The translations under genes were made by a program, and so were the position numbers. DNA of 64,000 nt, from the NCBI RefSeq assembly GCF_051020975.1, contig NC_135034.1:9486001-9550000 (forward strand), read 5' to 3'. Below the pieces are notes generated by a model. The model was not told the origin of the DNA. It saw nothing but the letters and a program-made list of their open reading frames with translations, and made no database searches. The DNA comes from Osmia lignaria lignaria (Eukaryota; Arthropoda; Insecta; Hymenoptera; Megachilidae). Of the stretch, positions 50,785-63,966 are shown in pieces. Numbering within the stretch: position 1 is the first letter of the stretch; every line of letters begins with the position of its first letter.

Positions 50785-53700
50785 CTGTAAACAAGAACGA
50801 TATACAAAGATTAGCTCGTTGTAGCCGATAATAGGATAGAAAATTCTAGTATGCAATAAATAGCCGAAGGTAATCAACGATGACGGGTTCAAAGGATCGT
50901 GCAAATCAAAGTCGCGATAGACGCGTCTCGCTGGTGTCTGCAGCGAAAAACATCTTCGTTAATCATGAAACGTCTAGTCACGTTTCTCTTTCATTATACA
51001 AGTTGTGATATATACATATTGAAACGATGGCGTGAATCTTTCGGGGGTATTTCATGAATGACGATTATCTTCTCGGATATTTAGTATCATTTTATTGTTG
51101 TACCATCATGTGTACTGTAAATCTTTCAACGGGTTGAAAATGATAATTTTTATTACGAGTACGCTCGCGATGAAATTAGGCTTCCTAATTTGGTGGCTCC
51201 CTAAAATGATGGTTCCCAACCTCATAGGTAACATAGAACCGACCATAGAAGCTTCTCTCTGGCACGGTGCTCGATGTAATTCCGTTCTGTTGAGAATATC
51301 GGCTATCGCAAAGAGAATGGACTGAATGTGAAAGTACATACGTGTGTCGGACGCACGCGTTCGCGATTACGGCGAACGCATAGTTCGCCATTAACCCCTC
51401 TTTAGCCAATAGCGTACAATTGGATCGTTTCATGGCAGTGTCTTTGAACGGTGCAACGGCGCGAAACCCTGCGATTCGATGCGTCTACGAAAGGATGCTG
51501 TATGAACCTACAAGGGTGGATTCAGCCTTTAAAAATGATTTATAGAAAAATTTCGTTTTAATTGGTACCTTGTTACCAAGACTTGGAATTTTATTTCATT
51601 AGAGATATGCAAAATTCCTGATAACGATAAATAATAGAGTAGCTTTTACGACCGTTGCTGCAGAAACGGTCCATGACAAACCATGGTTCGTTTCAATAAA
51701 CGCGACATCCCGTGAACAATGCAGGCCAATCGTACGCGATAGCTCGTATGCAACTATGTTCGGTCACGCGACCCATCGCTGGATAATCGATGCTACATTG
51801 TGTTAACACTCTGACAACCATTCGCGAGGATTTCCTTGTTTTAATCATGGAAAGAGGGTTGATCGGGCCAATCGTGGCATAGATTTATGAAAGGTCTCAA
51901 AGCTGTTCGATCAACGTTGTTTGTTGAGCAAATAACTTTCTGAAAGTTACAATTCAAAAATCTGTCCATACAGTACCGATCGATCATGACTATCGGTTTA
52001 CAAGCAAGTCAAGCTTCCTGCTACCGAAGTTTAAGTAAATATTCGCGGCTCGTAAAATCGTGGGGGAACTTTCTCTGTCACGTCGAGTGCTCTTAATTCC
52101 AGCGATTTCTCTTATCCGCGGCTCTACACGTTAAATGATTTCTCTTATGTCCCTGCTTACACAAAGTTCGTGCAATAGCAGCTTTCTTCTCTCTTCTGTT
52201 CCCCCTTTCGAACGTGCCAGTTCTCCGTTCACTAGAATTTCGGACGACCTCTAAAAGTGTTACCCCAGTGGTTCATGTTTAATATAGAAATTATTTTTCC
52301 AAACAATCATTACTTCCCTTGCAATTCATTTTAATGAAGAGTTTAATCATTAGAAAGACCGAGGAAACATCCAACTGTTTAGTTAATTGTACCCCGCTTG
52401 GTCGAAATCTTGTTGTTATTAAAAAGTTTTGAAATTAAGGGTCGAAATAAGCGAAGGAAAGAAGTAAAAAGGAAAATAATTCGATTAGGAAGGAAGACGG
52501 GTAGAGATTGCAGGCGAAGGCGTGCAAGTGCTGCTAATCTCGTTTCTCGGCTAGATAGAGTACCGGCGTTAAATAGCGCAGCAATTTCACGCAAACTATC
52601 GATCTTCACCCTCCGAGCACCCTATATTTATCGAAACACGCCTTCTACCTTGGAACGTCGCACTCGATCGCAGGAATTACACCGGCCCGTTCTCGATAAC
52701 AGTGAACCCGGCTACTCGTTGGTGCTCTCGAAAGAAAATAGCTAGCGCTAGTAGAAGCTGAAGAAACCGAGAACCTCGGTCGCGATCGAAAATATCGGAG
52801 GGCGAAAAGCTCGCTGCCCGCGGGCTACGATGAATCTTCAGGAAAAACGGGCCCCGATGGCTAACGGTTGTGAACAGCCCTTAAACCGAACCGTCTTCGA
52901 CAACCACGTGGGCGATTGTGTGCACGGTAATCGCGTGCAACGCCAGATGGCGGTTACGTTCACTAACACACGGACAAAGTGCATCCACAAACGGAGCGAC
53001 AAACATGCGCTTGCGCGAATATACACAGACAGTAAAGCCCGCACTCGAGGCGGCACTGAGCGGGTACATGTATACGCGGTGCAGCGGGGTCCTTGCTCCC
53101 TGACGTATGTGGGTCAGCAGTCTCACACACGTTACTATTCTTGCGTAACCAATGCATGCATACAACCGAGAGCTGCCGCCACTGCGGCGTGTACATGCAC
53201 ACACCGAGACGGAAAGTGCAGCCAATGCACTAACCTACGGTCTCTTCTTGAGAGGCCGCCGGCGATCTTGCCTCGACCGATCTCCGTGTACGTGTACACT
53301 TTGTATATGCAACTGAGCTAGTGAGCGTACCTCTGTACCGGGGCTCAAAGCCACGCAAGCCCGGTATATCTCGGCCAAGCTTTTTCGAGGTTCAAGCTTT
53401 ACCCTGATACTCCTCCGTGGTATTTGCTTCATTAAACGCGACGCTGTCGCGAGAGGGTTCGCACAACCTTTTCAGATGTATCACTTTTTTCTCTCCCCCT
53501 CGCCACACGGTTTCTAATTGTACGTCGGACGTTGCTCGATAATTGAAAAGTTGTGTAACGCGTTATTATCGCGTTTCAGTCGCGTCCATGGTATCTCGGC
53601 GATTCATTATTTCTATAGTTATTTTACCACTCATCTGATCACCTTTTTAATGAAATTATTTGAAATCAAAGTTACTTGAAATTTTTCTACTTTCGAGGAT

Positions 53701-53990
53701 GATCCTGGTTTTTGAAGACTAATTTATTTTTTCCTTTTTGTTTCAGATCGGAAAAGAAGCGAATCGTTTGGTTTTATTGAAAAATTCTTAGTACAGGAAT
53801 ACATGAAAATGCTACAATGTTCGGTACCTTCAATTCCGGTGTTTATGTAACTAAACGAAAGGTTAGAGATTTTGTTTTATATAACGAAGAAAGTAAAAAT
53901 GTTGGCCGATCGATCGCCGCTTCGGGCGATCGGTTACCACCTCTTTATGGTTAACCAATATTTGTACACCTACCGTACAATCGTATAATT
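50785..53990. other. HR4 upstream region, no gene seen
   Basis: The exon carrying the HR4 start begins at 50784 after a TTTACAG acceptor, so at least one non-coding exon lies further upstream. A CpG-rich block at 52740-53320 has open frames on both strands (up to 163 codons at 52830-53321), a pattern better explained by base composition or promoter sequence than by coding. Confidence 0.45.
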
Positions 53991-54012
53991 ATTTTCGTAC
54001 ATTTATTTTCAG

Positions 54013-54070
54013 ATCATCGTCGTAGTGATAATCATCGCGACAGGAAGCACGTTGCATAATTCATCGTTCG
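54013..54070 (+). other. Isolated exon-like segment encoding a hydrophobic stretch
   Basis: Bounded by a good acceptor (ATTTATTTTCAG) and donor (TTCG|GTAAGT). Only one frame is open; it encodes IIVVVIIIATGSTLHNSSF, resembling a signal or membrane segment. Another good acceptor lies at 53746. No partner exons were confirmed, so this is a lead only. Confidence 0.22.
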
Positions 54071-57000
54071 GTAAGTGAACCTGAAGTATCGATTATCAAT
54101 TTCAATATTCAATTTATCACTGTTCCAACGTGAAATTGTTTGCGATAACTCGATGAAAAAATTCTTCCATCGTCGATTTATCGTTTCGTTTTTAATTCAA
54201 CGTAAATCGTATTATTATTTGCATAATAAAGAAAAAGGAGATGTCGGTTATAAAACGTTATATCTGCACGAATTGTATACTGGTACGGATAGAAAATCTC
54301 GTTAGTTCGGTGTCTGACATATTTTCGGTCAAGTTGGTACCATCATCGCGAATCTAGTGGCACAGAACCGCGTAATTTTATGTAGCACGGTAGATTTTAC
54401 CGCTATAGGGGCCGACGATGGTGAAAGTGACTCTCCCACGCCATGACATCCTAGATCTACTACTCCCCACTTTACTGTCTGACTATGGCTGTCTGTTTCT
54501 CCTAGTCACAGGCTCTCTTCCTTTTTCTGTCCTCGGTTAACTCTGGTTCAAGTACCCTGGCTCGCGATCGCAAGAAGGAAACGAATTCTTGACAATGCTA
54601 ACGAGTCGCGGATAAAATAATGTCACTATCGACCAGGAAATCTAATAGATTAATTAACTTCCAGCTGATGAACGCTAGAAAAAATTGAATTCCTTACGAA
54701 AATTTTCCTAACATCGAATTTTTTACTTTCAAAAAAAATGATTCGAAATTCTGTGCACAAAAGACGGTGTTAAAATTGTAAATCACGGGGAAAGTTCTTT
54801 GGGAATGATTAATTACTCGCCTGATTTCGAGGTAACCTTAATGTCTCTTCTGTTCTTTCTTTTTTTCGGGCCTTTTTGACTGTGTGAGAGAGAAAAAAAA
54901 AGAAATGTTTCTCCTACGAGAGAAATCGAACGCGCGAAAAGTCGTGCTGGCCTCGCGTTATCGCGCCTCGGGCGGTACCGTTATTTGAAAAAGCGACTTA
55001 TCGCTTATCGGAGCGAGTCCTCGCGGATGTGGAACCCGGTTTTCAGCCACCTTTGAAATCAGCCAGCTTATCAGGGGGAAGATACATTTTGTGTAACGGT
55101 ACACCATGTGGGAATACTAATTTAACAGTGAATCACTCGTTAAGTTGTCACGATTCTATCATAAAAATATTCTTATCGTCTCGAAGAATACCATGGTTGA
55201 ACATTTCGCTTCGGAGACTCGTTCTTCTTCGTGTTTCTCACGGGAAGAACAACACGATGATTCTCGATCGTCACGTTCATCAAAACTTTCTTTTTCGCGA
55301 GCTGAAACGCGTTATCTTGTGAAGAGCAAGTCAAAAGTATTATCTGATAGCAAAGTAATTTGTTATGATATTATTCTCCTTAGTTAACCCTCGGATATTT
55401 AATAATTTTTCATGATAATTGAATAAAATTTTTGAAATCTAACGAAGGTAAATAAAAATACAGAGGGATGGATCATTATTGTTCGTTAAGGGATAGAGAG
55501 GAGGTAGGAGAGAAGGTTCTAAGGGTTGCCTTTACCCACGCACGGTATCCATCGAGAAATTTCACCGTGCTGTTCGCACCGATGTTATAAATATTCCCCT
55601 TCTCTCCCTTAACTTTTCTTACGCGGCTTCGCGAGGGAGAAAGGAAAAGGAAGAGGGAAACAGAGGGACAGAAATCGTGTCTGTTGGATGCTCGTGAGTC
55701 GGGCAACCAGTGAGAACGGCCAGTGAGAGTCAGAGCTCGGTACATTGAACCTCTGCAGTGAAAGTTTCTATTATACCACTGGCCTTACCTTACTTTTCCT
55801 ACGGCAAGCTGTGCCGTGTTGTGTCATAAGTCGACGAGTAGCGTGGAAACATCGAAATTCGCTTCGTCGATCGCTCGTATCGTATATTAATAACACTTTT
55901 CCTTAGGACCTTGCCCAAATTGCCAGAAGGCATATCCGTGATTTCAATGAATTTTTTAAAACGATGCTCAGACTTATGACACTTGTGTTTTGGTATCAGA
56001 AAAGATTTTTTTTCAATCTTTTTCTTGAAATTCTATGGGTTTCGAATTTGATAAATCTATAATATTGAGGTTGAAAAAATTTCTTATTTTTCGTATAGAG
56101 AAAAAAGAATTAGTAAATTAACGATAGATAGAAGGTTTTTAGGTTTTTCTCGACGAGACTATCCCACTTTTCCCGATTGAAATTCGTTATTACAGCGAGA
56201 CGTGCATTTGACCGATCGTTTCACCGTATACGAATCGAAACGATTTCGTTGGATCAGCGCATAGCTGGTTTTGAGCGTTGCAACACGATTGGCCGGGTGA
56301 CGAAACAGCAGGAAGCCCGTCGAAACATTCTCGTTGGCGTTCTACGAAAAATCTCGATAGCTCGATGTTGTTCGAGCAAACGCGCGCGAACTTCGCTTCG
56401 TTACGACACACGACGCGGCGCGAAGTTGCTTCTATCGGCAACTCGAAACTGTTGCAATCTAGAGCAAAAGTCTCGCGTTGTTGCGAAGCGACGAAGAACC
56501 CTGCGGTTCCAGATTTACGCAATCGATCTATGCGCCACGATTCATCGCTTACGAACCGCCAGACAGACACGACTATTTATATCTTCCGCCTTTCAGCAGG
56601 AAATGACATTCGAGGCGTTATATCTAAAGAGAGATTTCACGGTTCGTTGAGACGCAACTGCAATTAAATGCATCGCGATGACACTTAAAGTTCGATTTCG
56701 GCGCTCGTTTACCCGAAGACAATTTCTATTTCATTCCTCGAAGATATACCTCCAGTATTCCCACCGCCACACGCGGTCGCGTCGCTGACTCGCAATTGTG
56801 ATTTGCAATTAGCGAACCGTGCAATTGTGAAATCGCGTCGCGCGGTGTTATTGACCTGGAGGACGTTGGTTAACTGACACCCGGTTGCACCACGGGAACC
56901 GATTCCGAGAAACTTCCTCGGGTGATTAACACGGATATCCACGCGAATTATAATACTCCAAAACGACAATAATCGAGCGTAGATTCGTTCGCAGATTCTA

Positions 57001-60000
57001 CAGAATTAATAGCGTCGAACATCGCACGGGTGCCAAATGCATAGGAATTTCATAGGTCCGTTAAATATAGAACTCCTACCTATGTGACGACCTTGCAGAA
57101 CACTCATCTTCGCGCACATGGTATGTCACGTATCGTAACGAACGTTGGATTATCCAAAATTCCTGTCACACTGAACACACCTTTCGATACGGTGTCAATC
57201 GATCACCGATCGTTCGTCCATACGACACCAGGTACCGAGTATTCGCGACATAGATCAGCTGCTCTATAATTAAACACACGTAACAGTTCCTCGTCGCACC
57301 GATCGCGATCGTTCCCGCGAATTCGATTCATTCTCCGATATTCATCACTTTGTTCGCTGGCAAACGATCCTCGTCAGATATCGACGAATCACTTCGCGAT
57401 TCATCGCGATCAGAGAAGAAGCGTTCGAAGATTAATACCCTCTACGCGATATACACTTCCGTATTCAGAATGCGTCGCGGCTATGCGGAGAAGAGACTCG
57501 TGGAAGTACGGATGAAGCGAGGAAACACTGTCCGCAGGAGGAGCCGAAGTGAACGCCTGGCAGAGCCTAAAGTTTTTGGGGCAGCCAGTGGTGCGGGCCA
57601 CGCGATCCACCGAAGTTGTGGATCCACGCTGCTGGGTGGTGGTGGCACCAGTGACCTCGATACGAACCGAGGCCCTCCAATCCCAACGCCCAATGCCAAA
57701 AACTCGACACGCGTACACGCCGGAACTTTCACTCTCTCAAAGTTCCCTCTGATAGTCAGTCGAGTGCTGGAGCGACCAGGTACCCACCGGACAACGGAAC
57801 CACCGGGGTACCTTCTGCGGATGCTAAGGACCGGCGATATAGAATCGATCAAAATATATGAACTTGAAATCAGGTCAAGATAGAGGTCCCTGGAAACTTT
57901 CACTAAAAGATGAACAGAAAGATACGGTTCGTTTTAAGATCCAGCGTAGGAAAAGGAAAACAGGGTATCTGAAATAGCAAACTCGTTAAACGAGCACCGG
58001 TTACGAAATGTATCGGCGATATCGAGGCGGAAGAGGCTGCGTAAATCGTCGATTAACCCTGTCGCGTTACATAAGTCTACCTGTCGCGTGTGTGCCGCGC
58101 GATTATGCACGAAATGGCTGAGAAAAAAAGAAGCGAACAGCCAAATAAGGCACGAAGAAGTCGACGTTACTCTCTCGCCTCGCCTCACCTTTTCTTCTCG
58201 TTGCGATTTCACTTTCGATGATGGCCCGAGAGAGCATCTTCGAGAACCGAGTGAAAGAGCTCGCCGGATCGGCACGGTACGGTTGATGTTTCACCGCGCT
58301 GGTAACCGATAAGAAAGCGAGGAAAGTCCGGGAGGAATGAAAGTTTCGACGATCGGTCTCGTGCAACGGTCGCTCGATTTCGGCAGGACCTGTTGTTTTC
58401 TTCGTGCCTGTTCGGCCGTACATTGGACGAAAGTAAAAGTAGCCGAGGACCTTGCGGCGGAACGTCGTCATCGTACATGACATCGAATCCTCCTTCTGCG
58501 TCTTCTTCCTCCTCGCTCCTCCCCTGGTCAACCTGGCCGGCCAGGTATACCGGTTCTTTTTCGCCCGAAACGATACCATCTTACAGGAAGATCGAACCAC
58601 TTGGTGAAAACTCCGTCCTTAGTGGAACAGGGTTAAATTACGTCACGCGTGTCAGGTTATCGCAATCTCGTCTCACCCGGTGTTGATACATTTCACTGAT
58701 GATCCGTTTCTCAAGACGATCATTCGAGCGTCGTTACGATCGCGAATTAATCGAACAGCGTGTGCGTGTTACGTAATCGGTAGAATGATGAACTTTTACA
58801 TTTGAACAACGGTGTAGCAACTTTGTGCGTAGGAATGCCAGCTAGGTAAACCGGCTTACCGGTCTCGACGAGCGTAAAGGAATTTAAATTTCCTACAATG
58901 TTAACTAGGCTTTACGCGAAGTGAACGGCGACCAAGATCGACGTCTACGTATCGATATCGACAATACATCGAGCTTCTGTTTATTCAGATAAACGCGTCT
59001 CTCTTTGATGAATATTCTTTTAACAACCCTTTTTCTTCCTAGAGGTGGCTGTTTAACCGTGACATATCTGACAAAGAAAATGTTATCAGTGTGACGGTAA
59101 ATTTACAGAGTTCTATTATTTTCTAATAGTGTTTTATTATTTCATTTATTATTTCATTTAATAGTTCGCAAACGTTCGGTGCATTCTATTTCCATATTGC
59201 GGTTCTAACTCAAAGCGACCCCTGAGCATAGGACCACTTAAGAAATAGGTTATTCCCGAAAATCCCCTTGATCCAGGGTACAAAACACAGTTTCTCTTGT
59301 CGCGTGCCGTCCTACTACCACCTGTTACACCCGGTTCACCGGTTGCGTAACCGGTCCGTCGATTCATCGTTCTATCGAAGTGTCCCATGAAAAACAAAGA
59401 AAACATCTGAGAAACACTGTACCGAAGTATAATAATTGAAAGCTTCATTAAATTTCATCTTCGTGATATTTTGTTATTCCTACTAATTAGGTCAGTAAAG
59501 GAATTCCTTAAAATATAGGTGTAATGAACTTTTAGAATAGAAATTCAAGCGTTTCTATCTGTGAAAGGGAAAAGGGTGAAATAGAATAACATTTTCGTTA
59601 GTGTTTATTAAAAAATAAATCGATCGGTAGCGAAGGTTGATTTTTCAACACGTCATTGGCAAAGTTATTCGAAACAGTGTGTTCCTGGGGAAAAATGCTG
59701 AAGATCTGCGAACGAACGGAAACGCGTTGGTTGAGTAGGATTTTCTCGGCTGCTTTTTCTAGCCAGCCTAGACGGATGGCGGTGTTACAGTGGCCGATCG
59801 ATGTGTTCGTACGTGGCAGTGTGGGCAGTGCTACAGTCGTTCGTACCAGCACGTTGTGAGCGGTCGGCCATGGCATACTTACTGATGTCAATCACACCGG
59901 CAGGCATGCACTGCATCTATGTATGAGTGTACACACAGGCGAACGTACGAGAGTGGTGGTATACACGGATAGGATGGCACACAGAGCGGCAAGGCGCTTC

Positions 60001-60440
60001 TCGCTCGCCATCGAATCTCCTAGCCTTTTGGCCTTTAACCCGTGCAATTACCTCGACCATTGATATCGGGTCGCAGCTGCGCCGACGATCTAGGTCTGAA
60101 CTTGGCGGACCGTTCCTCTGCAAATATGATTTCGTAGGGTGCAGCTGAACCGTGACCATCGGTCCGATGAACGTGGCTCGCGAAAGATCGCGAAGGACGA
60201 AGAGATCCGCGAACCGGGCAAAAATTATCTCTCAATCGTACGAAATATGTTTCCTATTTACCTTTAGATATTCATACGTAAATGTTACTTTATTTTTTAT
60301 AGGAGAATTGATTTTTATCGATTCGAATAATTATTCAAAAATCAGTGAAATTAAAAATGGCTTCGTTGGGGGTTAATTAAAATAAAATAGAAAATTAAGA
60401 AGTAGGTTATAGTATAAATAACCTACCATTTGAATGGTAG
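54071..60440. other. CpG-rich, gene-poor upstream flank
   Basis: Multiple overlapping frames on both strands at 56177-56667, 57350-57903 and 58088-58686 have Arg/Ser-rich accidental composition. A minus-strand donor (ATCA|GTAAGTATG) near 59880 could end a distant non-coding HR4 exon. No RNA gene or conserved domain was recognised. Confidence 0.4.
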
Positions 60441-60442
60441 TT

Positions 60443-61125
60443 TTAAAATAATTTTATCGAAATAACGTCTAGGTCAGCACGTTTCGATCTTGTTCCAAGA
60501 ATGACGAGCATCGATCGTGGTTTCTTTTTCCTATCCACGAGACTGAAAAGTGCAATCGCTTCAGTCCTGATATGATATCGTGCCGCAAGCGTTTGTAACA
60601 TATTTGTCTTACACGTATCGCGGTACCAATTGAACACGCTGTTCCTATCATTTTTCCAGTCTACCGATACGAACAACTCTCCTAGCCATTCATCGAGCAA
60701 TTTCTAGCTTTCAAAATCTTCTTACACGGCGTGATACTTGTGTTCGTTTTTCGGTCCGATGGTATAGCAGATGAAAAATGAACTTTGATACTGTACTCGG
60801 TATATAAATAGCGGGTTTAGACTCTGTTCCCATTGCACGTTTCTCGGCCGCTTTGTTTTCTAGCCGAGCTTATTCCTTTCAGGAGAAGCGAACAATATCG
60901 TTTGTTCGGTCACGTTCTCCGCTGACACTCGGCGCCATAATCGCCGCGAGTTGGCAGAACGATATGTAAACAAGACTGTCCGTTTCGGTAAATAGTTGTT
61001 GATAGCGAGTAACTATTCTCATTTTCATCTTCTGCCAAATACAGTTCTCCTTCCTTTTTATATTTGTTCATTTTGAAAGTTTGTCTCCAAGATTCATTGA
61101 TGTTCTTCATCAATTCGTCTACCAA
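60443..61125 (-). pseudogene. Decayed or exon-fragmented unknown gene
   Basis: Two minus-strand segments read as ordinary protein: 61125-60910 (begins VDELMKNINESWRQTF) and ~60700-60443 (begins LLDEWLGELFVSVDW). Between them another frame is also protein-like but holds stops, so coding signal shifts frame across ~680 bp. An AG directly precedes each segment (near 61122 and 60702), so spliced exons remain possible, but no good donors were seen. The pattern fits a pseudogene or an old insertion. The source family was not recognised and no function is proposed. Confidence 0.35.
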
Positions 61126-61159
61126 TTAGAAAATATTACATCAGGCTTCTTTAGAAATG

Positions 61160-61177
61160 ATGGCGATACAGGAGAAG
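61160..61177. repeat. Solo end of the inverted-repeat family seen at 22216
   Basis: ATGGCGATACAGGAGAAG differs from 22216-22233 at one base. No inverted partner was found nearby. Confidence 0.4.
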
Positions 61178-61199
61178 TATAAATTTGGCTAGGATTGAA

Positions 61200-63921
61200 A
61201 GGAAAAAAACAAAACTTGAACGATGTTTCTTATTCAGTTGATAGTTCCCATTCAGAGGCATTAAACGAGGCTCATTAAAAGCCTGTCGTTAATCGACGAT
61301 CCAGAGTCCGTGATCTTGATGGAATTTCCTTTGATCGAAGACGATTCGTCCCGGTTGATCGTCTATCACGAGATGTCGGAACGACGAGGTATAACGAATT
61401 CGAAGCTATAAGGCCAGCCAACGTCCATGAGAATCGACCTCAACAGTAGTCGGTGCACTGTGTGTCATCATGATCGTTCTATGTACACAGCTTCTGTCAG
61501 ACGCGTTGACTAAGTTCTTTTCATTATTTCTGATCCTATCTTCAAATTATCTCAAGGAATGACAACGTTAATCACCTTCGAAAATGGTGCGAGTTGACAC
61601 CTTTACATTATTTTCCATATAATTTATCCACGATTTCAAAAATAAGATGTCATAAAAAAAAAAAAAAAAAAATGAAAAGAAAAGAAGAAAAAAATGAAAA
61701 TTATATAAATCACGGTCATCTTTAAAGGATTAAACCTGAAGAATAAAAGAGGAATATAAATCATCTTCAAAGAATTACAACTGTGCCCAATTCTGCAATG
61801 ATACAATGAAAAAATTTATTCACACGCAGTCAAAGAAGAGATGGTAACGAAACGTCTTGGCCGGATACGTAATTCATGAAACAATGTATTCGAAATAAAA
61901 AAGACAGATTTCGTCGTGACGATCGGGGAGATCGTTAGAACGATTTTTATATCTCGATGCATTTCTTGCATCTGGCTAATCAGGTGCAGTGTCATGCACC
62001 TCTCGAGAGCACGTTTCTCTTTACCTGGCGACGAATCGAGTATTCGCATTCGAATACCGGTACTTGCTGACTGCACGTGTCAGGGTCAAATGACATCATT
62101 CCGACGCAAGGATCTTCGTGATGGTGCGCGGACGTTTGTGTCGTCGTAATTCATCCCGTCGATCGTTCGCGCTTCTGGTAAAGTTAAGGAAGAACTTGGT
62201 ATTACCTAGTTAAGACGGTTTCTCTTTGATCGATAACTCTTGTATGATAAAAAAAAAAAACTTTACTGCGTTTTAATATCTTAATCGTTTCTTGGATACA
62301 AAGATTCGTCAGGCTTCAAACTTGTCTTCTTTCGATAAAATCAAATAAAAGTTCCCCGGTAGATTTCGAAAGCAATTTTTTTTCAAATTCGTTGAAATCG
62401 TTAGACGAATCAATTGGTTGAAGTAGAAACTAGAGCGAGCTTAAAAAGTACACCTTGTAATTATTTTCTTCGCCAATTAGTGCACCGTTTTATCGTAAAG
62501 GATGCTTTAAAGCTCGTCGTATCACTCGCTTCTATTCTCGTCCCTGTGTCAGATCGTATTATAAAGCCTTTAGTTTTAATCCGCCGCAACAGCAACATAA
62601 CTTCTCCATGCATTCGTTAATGAGTCACAATAAGGTCGACCACTCGTTAAGTCATTTTTCTTCAATGCGTAAAGGCGACGCTATCGTCGACATTGTAGTA
62701 CGAACAAATTGCATTATGCACAAGACGTATCACTTTCATGGTGCATCCAACAAGAGGGACCTTGTCATTCGTTATAAATTTGATCATTTTTCTGATAACT
62801 TACTTAGCCTTCGAAAAATATGGTACCCTTTCCCAAGGAAAAGATTGATACCCTAAATTTCCACCCTTCTCCACTGGCAACCCTTAGAAATTCGAAGAAT
62901 TGCAATGTAGAAAAAAGGCCCCATATTTATAGATACGTCCACGTTTAGGCGGGAAAATTTGAATTAATCGAATGATGATGAAACAAGCCTCGCGATCTCC
63001 GTAAGCCTCTTTTTTTCCTCGTGAGAACCTACCAGAGAATTTCTCAATGGTAATCGTGCACGAGAAATCAGAATGAGAACACCTCTGTTCGTATCACGGA
63101 AGCAATTTTCTTGTTCGAAGGTCGATTTTTCAAGCGTCTATCGGTATCGTTGGCAACGATTCGTCCTCTGTTACGGATCGCGACACATCGATAGAACGTT
63201 GCTTCAGCTTTTATTCGCACGAACATTCGCCGCGGTGTTATACCACGTCAGTTTCGCGTTAAGAACGACGCGGCGGAGGTACGAGAATCATGGCGGACGT
63301 TTGTCGACGTAATACCGTGATTACTGGCCGGTATATTTAGTTTGCGATTGGCATAGGTCGCGAAGAGTCTGCTGGTTGTTATCTATTTTCTACGCACGTG
63401 GCCTCTATAGGCCGAGATCTAGCTGGTTATAATCGGTGACACAGTATGGTCGCGACGCAGAGAAACGCCTTGGTGACATTTTCGGGATAAGGTTTCTCTC
63501 GTTGGCCACACCGAAACACGGAGTCCCTGAGATCGGTTAACGTCGATCCGTGTCTTTTATTCACGGACCGAAGTTAAATTATCGTCAATGGAAGAATGTT
63601 TACGAGTCGAGTTATTTAATCGACCAGGGGAACAGGGGAACATCCTCGTTTCTCTGTTGACCTAGAAATTGCTTCGTTACATTGAATTAATATTTCCTAT
63701 TACCGATTGCAGTACTTTGATCTGAATGTTTTTAAAATCGCAACATTTTTTTTATCATAATCGCTAGAAAAGCAAAATAACAACTTATTGTTAGTCTATC
63801 AATGACGTGGTGTCGTTAGTATAAAACTTTTATTTTTCTAATAAAATATCTTCTAATGCTTATGTATAAGACATTTGTATAAATAGTACCGTCTGATGCA
63901 ATGTAGTATAATTAGAAATGG
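61200..63921. other. No gene seen
   Basis: Mixed AT- and CpG-rich sequence with poly(A) runs (61653-61670). The minus-strand stretch 61490-61240 has sparse stops and might extend the decayed locus at 60443-61125. Nothing else could be supported. Confidence 0.4.
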
Positions 63922-63966
63922 AATAAAACGTGGGAATAAATTTCAATTACAAAAAAAAAAAAAAAA
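63922..63966 (+). terminator. Two AATAAA signals followed by a genomic A16 run
   Basis: AATAAA at 63922-63927 and 63935-63940 precede sixteen A from 63951. This may be a real plus-strand 3' end, or the tail of a retroposed sequence. No coding sequence was recognised upstream. Confidence 0.3.

Noticed and set aside
52830..53321. 163-codon plus-strand frame in a CpG-rich block
   Set aside because: Frames of similar length overlap it on both strands, the composition is Arg/Thr/Cys-rich, and no splice context or domain is visible.
56177..56667. Three overlapping frames of 126-157 codons
   Set aside because: They overlap on both strands in CpG-rich DNA where stop codons are rare; no recognisable protein.
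57350..57903. 177-codon plus frame and 140-codon minus frame
   Set aside because: Antisense overlap and accidental-looking composition; not supported as genes.
58052..58617. TTAACCCTGT and ACAGGGTTAA pair, possible piggyBac-like element
   Set aside because: Only six bases of terminal repeat beyond TTAA match; likely chance.
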